A stretch of 48,868 bases of DNA from Segatella hominis (GTDB lineage Bacteria > Bacteroidota > Bacteroidia > Bacteroidales > Bacteroidaceae), in the NCBI RefSeq assembly GCF_004535825.1, contig NZ_SGVY01000028.1, positions 1-48,868 on the forward strand, in the 5' to 3' direction. A program made the position numbers and the translations under genes. Of the stretch, positions 8,085 to 16,432 are shown piece by piece. Below the pieces are notes generated by a model. It was not told the origin of the DNA. It did not search any database and saw nothing but the letters and a program-made list of their open reading frames with translations. Position 1 is the first letter of the stretch, and every line of letters starts with the position of its first letter.

Positions 8085-8445
8085 AGTCATCCATATCTGG
8101 CAATAGTGCTGTACCGATTACACAGCTCCACTTTTTTAACGACAACAGCTATTTCTCCAGCTATACACGCCATCGTGTCAGCATCACCACCAAAAGAAAT
8201 GCATTACGGATAGCAGAAGTATAACTATCAGCTTCAAGATATGAGATGATAGATTCAGGAACACTCGCCAGCCATTTCGCAACAGCCAAGGTCATAACCG
8301 TATCATCCGTAAAACGAGGTTCTTTGTATATATCGAAGTCCCCATGCTTTACCGGATGAAATTCATACGCAGCCCCGAAGCAATCGCCAGCGATAGCTCC
8401 AATGATACCAGTTGTAGGTACAGTTTTACAAGTTATATGTCCCAT
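8085..8445 (-). pseudogene. ADP-ribosylglycohydrolase (DraG-like), decayed copy B
   Basis: The first 80 codons read GIIGAIAGDCFGAAYEFHPV and RFTDDTVMTLAVAKWLAS, the N-terminal block and TDDT metal motif of the family. After SAIRNA a single-base frameshift occurs. In the other frame the sequence continues SFGGDADTMACIAGEIA, the C-terminal GGDADT motif. The usual central 100-150 residues are deleted. The reading overlaps the last 20 bases of pgpA, and its first dozen residues (MGHITCKTVPTT) come from that overlap, so the true start is probably lost. Together with copy A this is a pair of related enzymes, both broken. Confidence 0.72.
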
Positions 8446-8974
8446 GAATATTTTCTACTAGATGGAAATATCGGATTATTAATGTTACAATAAATGCATA
8501 GAAGCCAGCCAATGCATCGTCAAGCATACAGCCCCATCCACCATGAATATTCCGGTCTATCCATCTGCAACCAAGCGGTTTAGTTATATCTATCACTCGA
8601 AACAACACAAAACCTATTGTTGCAAGGGATATTGAGACATAAGCTGGACCATCTACACAAACAGCTGCTAAAGCAGCAACCCACGTACCAAAGAACTCAT
8701 CAATTACGACAGCCCTTGGGTCTTCACCCCAATATTTCTCCATCACATTATCAGTCCAAACTCCAATCAACAAAGAACTAACAACCAATAAAATTGTAGC
8801 CACCATCAACCCTATCGGAGAAAGGACATAATAAAGACCTATCCAAATGAGCAAAGCCAGGAAAGCACCTGCTGTACCAGGTGCTTTAGGTACAAAACCA
8901 GTGCCTAATCCTGTGGAAATAATTACATGAAGCCAAGGAGCTTCACCTAACTGTTTATTATTGTTATTACTCAT
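8426..8974 (-). CDS. pgpA: Phosphatidylglycerophosphatase A
   Basis: This enzyme dephosphorylates phosphatidylglycerophosphate to phosphatidylglycerol at the inner membrane. Family motifs are clear: TGLGTGFVPKAPGTAG near the N-terminus, DPRAVVIDEFFGTWVA in the middle (acidic active-site residues), GFVLFRVIDITKP, and GGWGCMLDDALAG near the end. Three to four hydrophobic segments fit a membrane protein. I prefer the ATG at 8974 (MSNNNNKQ) over a TTG at 8986, because the small upstream gene stops at 8976, leaving one base between them. Length (182 aa) is normal. Confidence 0.88.
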   Translation of the reverse strand: MSNNNNKQLGEAPWLHVIISTGLGTGFVPKAPGTAGAFLALLIWIGLYYVLSPIGLMVATILLVVSSLLIGVWTDNVMEKYWGEDPRAVVIDEFFGTWVAALAAVCVDGPAYVSISLATIGFVLFRVIDITKPLGCRWIDRNIHGGWGCMLDDALAGFYAFIVTLIIRYFHLVENIHGTYNL

Positions 8975-8975
8975 A

Positions 8976-9140
8976 TTATTTTCCAAACAATGCCTTCAGA
9001 ACCATCTTACCAATTTTTCTTTCCAATCCAGCCTTTGAGGTTGGAATACCAGTCTCACGAGCAAACTTTTGTTTTGCTTGCGTGATACCTAAAGCCCGAT
9101 TTAAGGAGAATGACACTCCTGGTATTTTAAACTTAGACAT
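8976..9140 (-). CDS. Small basic protein upstream of pgpA
   Basis: A 54-aa ORF starting MSKFKIPGVSFSLNRALGIT and ending MVLKALFGK. It is rich in Lys, Arg and hydrophobic residues, with no signal peptide or membrane segment. It stops one base before the pgpA start, so the two are co-transcribed and probably coupled. I do not recognise a family with certainty. The well-formed start, tight spacing and lack of competing frames support it being real. It could be a small partner of lipid metabolism or a membrane-surface peptide; no function is assigned. Confidence 0.55.
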   Translation of the reverse strand: MSKFKIPGVSFSLNRALGITQAKQKFARETGIPTSKAGLERKIGKMVLKALFGK

Positions 9141-9165
9141 ATCTTTATATATTTTAGAAATTGAT

Positions 9166-9208
9166 AAAAAAGAGTTGCGCCTTCTATCTTAAAGAATAAC
9201 GCAACTCC
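9166..9208 (-). terminator. Rho-independent terminator after the Ca2+-ATPase gene
   Basis: On the minus strand GAGTTGCG...CGCAACTC forms an 8-bp stem (9200-9207 with 9172-9179), followed directly by TTTTTTAT. It lies 13 bases after the ATPase stop and closes the large minus-strand Ter-type locus. Confidence 0.85.
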
Positions 9209-9220
9209 TTCTATTTTATT

Positions 9221-12070
9221 TTAGATTTTCTTTAGCAAACTCCAGATTTCACGAATCCAAAGCACAAGTGAAGAACCTACGATGATGATTACCCAATCCT
9301 CAAACTTCAAACCAGTTACATTGAAGAAATTCTGCAAACCAGGAATCTCTACCATAGCAATCTGACCAGCCAAAATGATAGTTGCAATAATCAACAAGCC
9401 CTTGCATCCCTTGAAATGAAGCGCACTCTTACCTGTCTCAAATGCTCTTGCACAGAAGAGATAGAAGAAGTGAGTCATCACGAAGATGGTGAAGAATAAG
9501 GTCAACTCGTAAGGAGTAAGACCATCAGATGCACCTAACTGAACGTTGAGTAAATCTGTTAACTGCGTAATATCCGAATGCTCAAAGACATAAAGTAATA
9601 CAAGCAGCAACACAAAGAAGAATCCACCAACGCCCAAGATGTTCTGATACATCGCCTTATTCAGGATAAAGGCATTTCTATCTCTTGGCTTATCTTTCAT
9701 CACGCTCTCTGATGGAGGCAAAGATGCCAATGCCATTGCAGCAAAAGTATCCATAATCAAGTTTACCCAAAGCATCTGAGTTACGGTAAGCGGACTTTCC
9801 TCGCCCATAAATGCGCCAAAAAGAACGATAAAGCAAGCAGCCACATTCACAGTCAACTGGAAGAGCAAGAAACGTTGGATATTCTGATAGAGTGAACGTC
9901 CCCACATCACCGCCTTACCTATACTACTAAATGAGTTATCGATAATGGTAATATCAGATGCCTCCTTTGCTACAGAAGTACCATCACCCATAGACAAGCC
10001 AACATGAGCAGCCTTCAAAGCAGGGGCATCGTTGGTTCCGTCACCAGTAACAGCAACGACTTGGTTCTTTCTTTGCAAAGCCTCAACCAATCGTTTTTTA
10101 TCCATCGGACGAGCACGAGAGATTATCTTCAAATCTAAGACTCTCGTATCCAACTCTTCGTCAGAAAGAGCAGCAAACTCTGGACCAGTAATAATATTCT
10201 TATCACCATCCTTTGCTGTCCACAGACCAATTTGGCGACCGATTTCCTTAGCTGTACCAGGAGTATCACCAGTAACAATCTTCACATTGATACCGGCATT
10301 CATACATTCTGCAACGGCTGCAGGAACATCCAGACGAACAGGGTCGCTGATAGCCACAACACCCATAAAGGTTAAATTATCAGCCACAATCTTACCATCC
10401 TTGAATACGTCAGCCTTACTATCAATTATTTGATAAGCGAAGCCGAGGGTACGCATAGCTTGGTTCTGATATTCAACCAACTGATTCTCAATATCAGTTT
10501 TAGAAACATTGTTCTCGATGTTCTTGCACAAACCACTTACAATTTCAGGAGCACCCTTGACATAGAGAATTGTCTTGCCTTCAAACAAGGAAGACTTAAC
10601 AATTGTTGCCATATACTTACGCTCCGTAGAGAAAGGCAACTCCTCCAAAACCTCAGCAGACTCACGTAGATTCAGATAATCAACGCCAGCCTTCTTGAGC
10701 CAAAGAAGCAAAGCGCCCTCCGTAGGATTGCCCAATACTTTTACAGCCTCAGCAACTGAATAATCCAAAGAAGCAGTTGAATTGACAGCGATACCTTCCT
10801 CAATCAACAGACTATCCTTATCATTACCCAACGTCTGAGCTGATAGACCATAGAAATTAGTATCATACACTTGCATCTGATTCTGAGTCAAAGTACCAGT
10901 CTTATCGGTACAGATAACAGTCGTAGCACCCATCGTCTCACAAGCATGCATTTTACGAACTAAGTTGTTGGTCTTCATCATTCGAGTCATACTATAAGCC
11001 AAGCTAAGAGTAACAGCCATTGGCAAACCTTCTGGTACCGCAACAACCACAAGTGTTACTGCAATCATCAAGGTATCCAACGTATATGTAATCAACTTAG
11101 CTATTTGCTCACCCGGCATCAAAGTATCATGGAAATAAACTACCATACCCATCAATATCACAAAATAGCCAATGATTGATGGAACAACAGCTTTCCAACT
11201 CCAGTCGTCAAACTTTTTAATAACCATCCAGAAAAATATAGCTGTAGGAACCGCCAATGTCAAAACAATAGGACTCCAATCAAAGAACACCATCAGCTTG
11301 AGAACAATGATAAGGGCTGCAAAGATATAACTCAACTTGGTTATCAAGTCTGCCAATCCATCCAACTGTTCATTTAATGGGGTGCGAACGCTATCATCTA
11401 TCTGGGCAGCCTCAAAGACTTTACCATTTTCCGTTTTGGCACCAACTGCCAAGACTTTTAAAATACCATGACCTTCCATCACCTTTGTACCACGCATCAC
11501 ATGGTTAGAAGGGAATGTTGCATCCTTATCAAACTCCTGTTCATGAATTGTTTTATGGCAAATAGGCTCACCAGTCAAAGAAGACTCATCAACATTCAAG
11601 GTAATCGCCTCTAAAAGTTCTCCATCAGCAGGAATCTCCTCACCTGTATTCAATACTACGATATCACCGACAACGACATCTTTCTTCTTGATAGAAGTTG
11701 TGTTTCCATTTCGGATTACCTCTACCATTTCGTCGTCATTAACTTGGTTGAGAACCGAGAACTGCTTATCAGCCTTTAACTCAAAGATAAAGGCGATACC
11801 AGTGGCAAGCAAGATAGCCACAAAAATACCAACTGGCTCAAAGAAAGTCTCTGCACCTTCATGCAATCCCCAAAACTCATAGCAAGAAATGCCGATAGAC
11901 AACACTCCGGCTATCAGCAAAATGATAATCAGAGGGTCGCCAAACTTCTCTAGGAATTGTTTCCATAGAGGTTCTTTCTCTGGTGGTGTCAAGATATTGG
12001 CACCATGTTTACTACGGCTTTCGAGCACTTGGGCATCGGTCAAGCCTGTGTAATGATGTTTTTGTTCCAT
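9221..12070 (-). CDS. PMCA-type Ca2+-translocating P-type ATPase
   Basis: A full-length (949 aa) P2-type ATPase that exports Ca2+ from the cytosol. Visible features: actuator motif SLTGEP (about 170), membrane segment 4 VVVAVPEGLPMAVTLSLAYS, phosphorylation site ICTDKTGTLTQNQM (Asp at about 389), nucleotide-binding KGAPE, hinge VAVTGDGTNDAPALKAAHVG, and segment 6 LWVNLIMDTFAAMALA, whose Asn and Asp are typical Ca2+ ligands. The N-terminus MEQKHHYTGL fits the family. It is the last gene of the Ter-type locus, 13 bases after the TPR-protease gene, with a terminator directly downstream. The context suggests Ca2+ export linked to Ca2+-binding TerD proteins. A diverged copy of its first 150 bases lies at 15439-15609. 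Confidence 0.9.
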   Translation of the reverse strand: MEQKHHYTGLTDAQVLESRSKHGANILTPPEKEPLWKQFLEKFGDPLIIILLIAGVLSIGISCYEFWGLHEGAETFFEPVGIFVAILLATGIAFIFELKADKQFSVLNQVNDDEMVEVIRNGNTTSIKKKDVVVGDIVVLNTGEEIPADGELLEAITLNVDESSLTGEPICHKTIHEQEFDKDATFPSNHVMRGTKVMEGHGILKVLAVGAKTENGKVFEAAQIDDSVRTPLNEQLDGLADLITKLSYIFAALIIVLKLMVFFDWSPIVLTLAVPTAIFFWMVIKKFDDWSWKAVVPSIIGYFVILMGMVVYFHDTLMPGEQIAKLITYTLDTLMIAVTLVVVAVPEGLPMAVTLSLAYSMTRMMKTNNLVRKMHACETMGATTVICTDKTGTLTQNQMQVYDTNFYGLSAQTLGNDKDSLLIEEGIAVNSTASLDYSVAEAVKVLGNPTEGALLLWLKKAGVDYLNLRESAEVLEELPFSTERKYMATIVKSSLFEGKTILYVKGAPEIVSGLCKNIENNVSKTDIENQLVEYQNQAMRTLGFAYQIIDSKADVFKDGKIVADNLTFMGVVAISDPVRLDVPAAVAECMNAGINVKIVTGDTPGTAKEIGRQIGLWTAKDGDKNIITGPEFAALSDEELDTRVLDLKIISRARPMDKKRLVEALQRKNQVVAVTGDGTNDAPALKAAHVGLSMGDGTSVAKEASDITIIDNSFSSIGKAVMWGRSLYQNIQRFLLFQLTVNVAACFIVLFGAFMGEESPLTVTQMLWVNLIMDTFAAMALASLPPSESVMKDKPRDRNAFILNKAMYQNILGVGGFFFVLLLVLLYVFEHSDITQLTDLLNVQLGASDGLTPYELTLFFTIFVMTHFFYLFCARAFETGKSALHFKGCKGLLIIATIILAGQIAMVEIPGLQNFFNVTGLKFEDWVIIIVGSSLVLWIREIWSLLKKI

Positions 12071-12083
12071 AATATAATTGTAT

Positions 12084-14123
12084 TTAATTGATTTTTTGCT
12101 TATGTGTAATACGCAACACTTTCTTCGTATTGTCTATTTCTATCTTTCCCAATTTACTCAGAACACTTTGTCCTAGAAGCAAAGGGGCAGCCTGATTGCG
12201 AACAACAGATGCCTTGATGTTATTCAGATGTAAAGAACCGAGTTTTACATCTTTCAAATTGATAACCGTACCTTCAGTTATGTTTCCATCAGCAGTCTGA
12301 TAATTCTGTTTCCCGATAATATCTGAAGAAGACAAGAAGTCGTTCTTTGCCATAAACGTGGCCTCAACAGAAGAAATAGAAACATCAGTAGCACCAGTAT
12401 CAAAGATGAAATGCAAAGGCAAGCCGTTGATAGCACACTTCACCTTGCAAACACCACCCTCTTTTGTAAATGGAATCTCTTCTACTTTCAATTCGCATGC
12501 AGAATCATCCCCATCTGCATCAGCGGCTATCTCCTGCAGGTGCTTTTCTTCATACTCTTTCAGTAAGACCTTAAATTCTTCAGTATTACGTATATTATTC
12601 AAATCTCGGTCACGCTTGATGTGAGCAAAGCGTCTATAACCATCCTCCAAAGACTGACGAAGATACGAAAGAGCTTTTTCTTTCTCTCCCATTACAGAGT
12701 AAAGACATGCAGCATCATAACAATTACCCTTTTTATCTTTATCAAGTATTGTATTCAAAATCTCTATAGCCTTATCTTTCTGTCCCAAGTAATAATAAGC
12801 ATAAAAAGAGCATTCAGCTTCTTCTGGTATAGAATCCAAACGAACAACTTGCTTGAAATCAGACTCAGCCTTATCATTTTCACCTTTCAAACGATATAGA
12901 ACACCCCTATTCAAATACGCATAAGCCTCATTTGGCTGCAAGGTAATTGCCATGGTATAATCTTCCAAGGCCCCTTCAATATCACCAGAATGATCCTTAA
13001 ACCAACCTCTTTGATAATATCCAGCAGGCTCATCTGGGGTATTTGCTATATAATCACTCATGGTCTTTATTGCTTCCTGAGTACGTCCTGCATTATCTAG
13101 AATATTTGCCTTTTCATACAAATAATTAGCTTTTACAGAATCTAAAGCTATCGCTTGATTACAATACTCTAAAGCCTTATCATAATCACCCAATTTATTA
13201 TAACATTGAGATATACGATTAGCTGTTATGATATTGGATTCCTTCTCCAAAGCCTCTTTATAATATGCTATAGCCTTAGTATATCTTGCAGTTTTTTCAA
13301 AAGCTACACCTAAATAATAAGTCCAAGAATTATCATTTGCATCTTTAATATTTTGGACTTTTAATTTTGCTATAGTCTGCTCAAATGCAGAATCTGCCAA
13401 TTCCTGCAATTCATAAAAAGCCTTATCATCATTATCAATATATAATGCAGTTATCACATCATCTATAGCCTCATTATATTTTTTCTGTCCCATGTAACTT
13501 TCTGCACGGAAAGAGTAAGCAGAAGAATAATTTTGGTCTAATTTTACGACATAATCAAACTGTTTGATGGCATCCCCATAACGTTTCTGGGCATTAGCAT
13601 TTCTACCTATGCCCATATATCCCATCACATCCCCTTCCTTCAAGGAAATCATCTTTTGGTAATCCCTATCTGACAAATCATATTTCGCCAGCTCATAATA
13701 AAGTTGAGCTCTAGCTTCATAATAACGAGTATCATTAGGCATCGCATTGATTGCAAAACCACAATCCTTTAAAGCTTGAACCGTATCTTCTAGATTCAGA
13801 TACACTTTTGCTCTGGTTGCATAAGCAAAAGCCCTAAACTCTTTATCCTTTACAGGAATCTTCTTGACTGCAACATTTGCCGCAGTCAAAGCTCGACCAA
13901 ACTCTTCGTTATAATTTTTCACCAAAGCTATCCATGCAAAGGCGTACCCATTGTCAGGATGTTCATTGATTTCCTTGTTCAGGTAATCGAGAGCTTCCTC
14001 TGCATTATTGTTATTGATAGCTTCTACACCCCGACTATAATTATAGCTATCAGGTCGTTTGATGTTGTCCGCAAATATTGCAGAAGAACACAACACTAAG
14101 ATTGATAAGATAAATTGTCTCAT
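12084..14123 (-). CDS. Secreted TPR protein with C-terminal retropepsin-like protease
   Basis: A 679-aa protein with an N-terminal signal peptide (MRQFILSILVLCSSAIFA). At least ten TPR-like repeats fill residues 30-500, e.g. ALDYLNKEINEHPDNGYAFA and GYYQRGWFKDHSGDIEGALE. The last 120 residues form a clan AA aspartyl protease unit: LPLHFIFDTGATDVSISS holds the catalytic DTG, and LLLGQSVLSKLGKIEIDN is the second conserved block. Such domains are usually homodimeric, each subunit giving one Asp. I infer a periplasmic scaffold-protease. It lies 29 bases after the DUF2569-like gene and 13 before the Ca2+-ATPase gene. A copy of its last 80 bases occurs at about 15625-15705. Confidence 0.8.
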   Translation of the reverse strand: MRQFILSILVLCSSAIFADNIKRPDSYNYSRGVEAINNNNAEEALDYLNKEINEHPDNGYAFAWIALVKNYNEEFGRALTAANVAVKKIPVKDKEFRAFAYATRAKVYLNLEDTVQALKDCGFAINAMPNDTRYYEARAQLYYELAKYDLSDRDYQKMISLKEGDVMGYMGIGRNANAQKRYGDAIKQFDYVVKLDQNYSSAYSFRAESYMGQKKYNEAIDDVITALYIDNDDKAFYELQELADSAFEQTIAKLKVQNIKDANDNSWTYYLGVAFEKTARYTKAIAYYKEALEKESNIITANRISQCYNKLGDYDKALEYCNQAIALDSVKANYLYEKANILDNAGRTQEAIKTMSDYIANTPDEPAGYYQRGWFKDHSGDIEGALEDYTMAITLQPNEAYAYLNRGVLYRLKGENDKAESDFKQVVRLDSIPEEAECSFYAYYYLGQKDKAIEILNTILDKDKKGNCYDAACLYSVMGEKEKALSYLRQSLEDGYRRFAHIKRDRDLNNIRNTEEFKVLLKEYEEKHLQEIAADADGDDSACELKVEEIPFTKEGGVCKVKCAINGLPLHFIFDTGATDVSISSVEATFMAKNDFLSSSDIIGKQNYQTADGNITEGTVINLKDVKLGSLHLNNIKASVVRNQAAPLLLGQSVLSKLGKIEIDNTKKVLRITHKQKIN

Positions 14124-14152
14124 AATATTTATTCTTTATTTTTATAAAACAG

Positions 14153-15295
14153 TTACTTACGGACAGAATTCATTAAACCATCCAAGTAGACTCCATCATC
14201 TCCTTCATGGTAAGGATTAAATCGGATAGAACTTAATAATTCTCCAAGATAATCATCAGTGCCTCCATCATAAGCAGAAACAAGACAAACTTTTCCCGAA
14301 CCAGAGTCAAACATCATTATAAATCGCCAATAAAGTTCCTTTCCGTTCACGTCATATTTTTTCACCTTTACAAAACAGAGATGCCCATTAATCTCACGAG
14401 AATCATTCTCTACCATAGAACCTGGATATTCAGCAATCTCTTGATTTTCCCAATTATTCCAATATGAGTTTACATTTTGCAGAGAATTATCTGCATCAAA
14501 ATCACTACAAACTATAATGTTACCGACAGACTCACTTTCAAGATTGAAAATTGTAAGTTCTTGTTCCTCTTTCTCTGAGCATTTAAACCCCATTGGTCTT
14601 GTAAATATCACTCTACCATCAGAAAACTCACCTTCTTTTAGATTGGTCTTCATTTCAGTCATGAAATCCTTGCTTTTATTGTCAATAACACGATGTACGT
14701 CAAGCATCCCCCACATCAAGAATACTATAGGAGCCAATATCATCGTAGGGATGATATAATAATCCCGCCGTAATATTTTCCTAAAGTCATTGGGTATTAC
14801 TTCTGCAACCTGACTTGAATTTAACAAATACGCAAACCAGACAACTCCCCAAATCACTCCACGAAACACATGCTTAAAACTTCCCAAACCATTTTCATCG
14901 AACTCACCATTTAATAGAGTCAAAAAATTTGAAGCAAAGCATAAGACCACATAAGTTTTTCCTAAAAATACCGCATTAGGCTTTCTTTTACAAAAAGCCA
15001 CAAGAGTATATATAGCAAGAGCAAACAAAATAACACCACTAGCTATATCTGTCATTCCCAAAACATAACTTCCACTATAATCCTCTATATTAAATGTAAT
15101 TATTGGATATATTGCACTTACTAAACCACCTACAATGATGGAAAACAAAAAGAAAGAAAGCCAACCATGAATTCTTGTTGTTTCCAACAAAGATTCACTC
15201 GTTATCTCTTCCTCTTCATCAAGTTCTATATTCATGTTGCGCACATTATCACTAAGCAATATTGCGCCATCTTTCTTCTCTAAATCTATACTCAT
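14153..15295 (-). CDS. DUF2569-like membrane protein with a soluble C-terminal domain
   Basis: A 380-aa protein whose first 45 residues are cytosolic and acidic (MSIDLEKKDGAILLSDNVRN). Four membrane segments follow (about 45-185). The block HGWLSFFLFSIIVGGLVS, then AIYTLVAFCKRKPNAVFLGK, fits DUF2569 proteins. The C-terminal 180 residues are soluble and have no clear family; they contain RVIFTRPMGFKCSEKEEQEL and VCLVSAYDGGTDDYLGELLS. The MSIDLEKKDG start resembles the first residues of TerD-like proteins in this locus. The role is unknown; position suggests a membrane component of the Ter-type system. Confidence 0.6.
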   Translation of the reverse strand: MSIDLEKKDGAILLSDNVRNMNIELDEEEEITSESLLETTRIHGWLSFFLFSIIVGGLVSAIYPIITFNIEDYSGSYVLGMTDIASGVILFALAIYTLVAFCKRKPNAVFLGKTYVVLCFASNFLTLLNGEFDENGLGSFKHVFRGVIWGVVWFAYLLNSSQVAEVIPNDFRKILRRDYYIIPTMILAPIVFLMWGMLDVHRVIDNKSKDFMTEMKTNLKEGEFSDGRVIFTRPMGFKCSEKEEQELTIFNLESESVGNIIVCSDFDADNSLQNVNSYWNNWENQEIAEYPGSMVENDSREINGHLCFVKVKKYDVNGKELYWRFIMMFDSGSGKVCLVSAYDGGTDDYLGELLSSIRFNPYHEGDDGVYLDGLMNSVRK

Positions 15296-15310
15296 AATTT
15301 TTATATTACA

Positions 15311-15438
15311 TTGTTAGAACATTTCTTGTTTACTACTTTGCTCCGTATTGAAATTACCATTACGCAGAGAAATTAGCTCATAGTTAAGACCTTGGTAATC
15401 CAAAGTAACGGCATTATATTTTGAGAAAGACTCATTAG
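15311..15438 (-). pseudogene. Duplicated 3' end of the 263-aa membrane protein gene
   Basis: This segment is a diverged copy of 16433-16555, the last 40 codons of the neighbouring gene. ESFSKYNAVTLDYQGLNYEL then RNGNFNTE can be read, against ESFSKDNAVTLDYQGLNYEL in the intact gene. The rest of the gene is missing: at 15439 it joins a copy of the Ca2+-ATPase start. It has no start codon of its own and is a duplication scar. Confidence 0.8.
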
Positions 15439-15705
15439 CTACTCTCCTGCTATCAACAAAATGATAATGAGAGGGGCACCAAACTTCTCCAGGAATTGTT
15501 TCCATAGAGGTTCTTTCTCTGGTGGCGTCAAAATATTGGCACCATGTTTACTACTGCTTTCGAGCACTAGGGCTTCGGTCAAGCCTGTATAATGATGTTT
15601 TTGTTCCATAATATAATTGTATTTATTTGATTTTTTGCTTAAGTGTAATACATAACACTTTCTTCGTATTGCCTATCTCTGTCTTTCCCAATTTACCCCA
15701 GGAAC
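15439..15705 (-). pseudogene. Duplicated junction: Ca2+-ATPase 5' end plus TPR-protease 3' end
   Basis: About 265 bases match 11903-12165 with scattered substitutions. On the minus strand the order is the same as in the original: end of the TPR-protease gene, the 13-base spacer, then the ATPase start. The ATPase part keeps its ATG at 15609 and stays open for 56 codons (MEQKHHYTGLTEALVLESSS onward) before TAG at 15439. A short peptide ending before the second membrane segment could therefore be made. The copy is more likely debris from a tandem duplication and deletion. Confidence 0.85.
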
Positions 15706-15712
15706 GTTTAAA

Positions 15713-16420
15713 TCAAACTTTAGCATTTGCCTCTTCTTCTAATCTCAGTCTATCATACTCCTCTTTAAAGCTACGTTGAGCATCAAAGAAGCCAGTAAGC
15801 ATTGCAACCATATAGTTTTCTATCTGAGGGATTTGAGGAATAAGCAAGCATTGTCGTTTGGTATGAACAGCAAACTTTTGACTCTTCTCGTCTATAGAAT
15901 ACATCAATGTAAAACCTTGTCTAACATTGATAGTATTTATAGCTTTACGTACACGGCTAACATCATCGAGGTTATCCAAGTCAACAGTTCCCCACCATGT
16001 ATCCCAAATTGTTATCATGAGACCATCTTCCCAAGTTTCCACGCTAAAATTTTCTCCTTGATATGAGAAATGCATATTATACTCATTTTCATCATCAAAC
16101 TGAACATCACAGTTTAACTTACGCAAGACTTCGGCACAAAGGTCTCGTGTACTTAATTTATGATTTTCTTCCATATAATTATTGTTTAAAGGTAAAACTT
16201 CTGCGCTCACAGTTCCACTTGGCGCATTCATAATACGATCCATTTCTTGATCTGCCTTTTGCTGCTTTGCCTTATAATAGGAAAAGCAGAGCAACGCTAT
16301 TACTACTAAAATAAATGCTATCATAAATGCAAAATTATCTAATTTAAAATGAAAGGCAACGCATATTAATATTACATAGGCCAATCTTTTTAGAAAATCA
16401 CGACATGATTCATAATCCAT
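15713..16420 (-). CDS. Membrane-anchored YbjN-like protein
   Basis: A 235-aa protein. Residues 10-50 hold two hydrophobic segments (LAYVILICVAFHFKL and FAFMIAFILVVIALLCFSYY). The soluble part (about 85-235) has LCAEVLRKLNCDVQFDDENE, then YQGENFSVETWEDG and INTINVRQGFTLMYSIDEKS. This resembles YbjN/type III chaperone-like domains, which bind partner proteins; the match is by pattern and modest. It lies 12 bases after the 263-aa membrane protein gene and is probably co-transcribed. The Asp/Trp run WDTWWGTVDLDNLDD is notable. Confidence 0.5.
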   Translation of the reverse strand: MDYESCRDFLKRLAYVILICVAFHFKLDNFAFMIAFILVVIALLCFSYYKAKQQKADQEMDRIMNAPSGTVSAEVLPLNNNYMEENHKLSTRDLCAEVLRKLNCDVQFDDENEYNMHFSYQGENFSVETWEDGLMITIWDTWWGTVDLDNLDDVSRVRKAINTINVRQGFTLMYSIDEKSQKFAVHTKRQCLLIPQIPQIENYMVAMLTGFFDAQRSFKEEYDRLRLEEEANAKV

Positions 16421-16432
16421 ATTTATATCACA

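Noticed and set aside
15314-15505. 63-aa minus-strand frame as a gene
   Set aside because: Its C-terminal part is a copied gene end and its first residues are read in the wrong frame of the ATPase copy, so it is a chance fusion.
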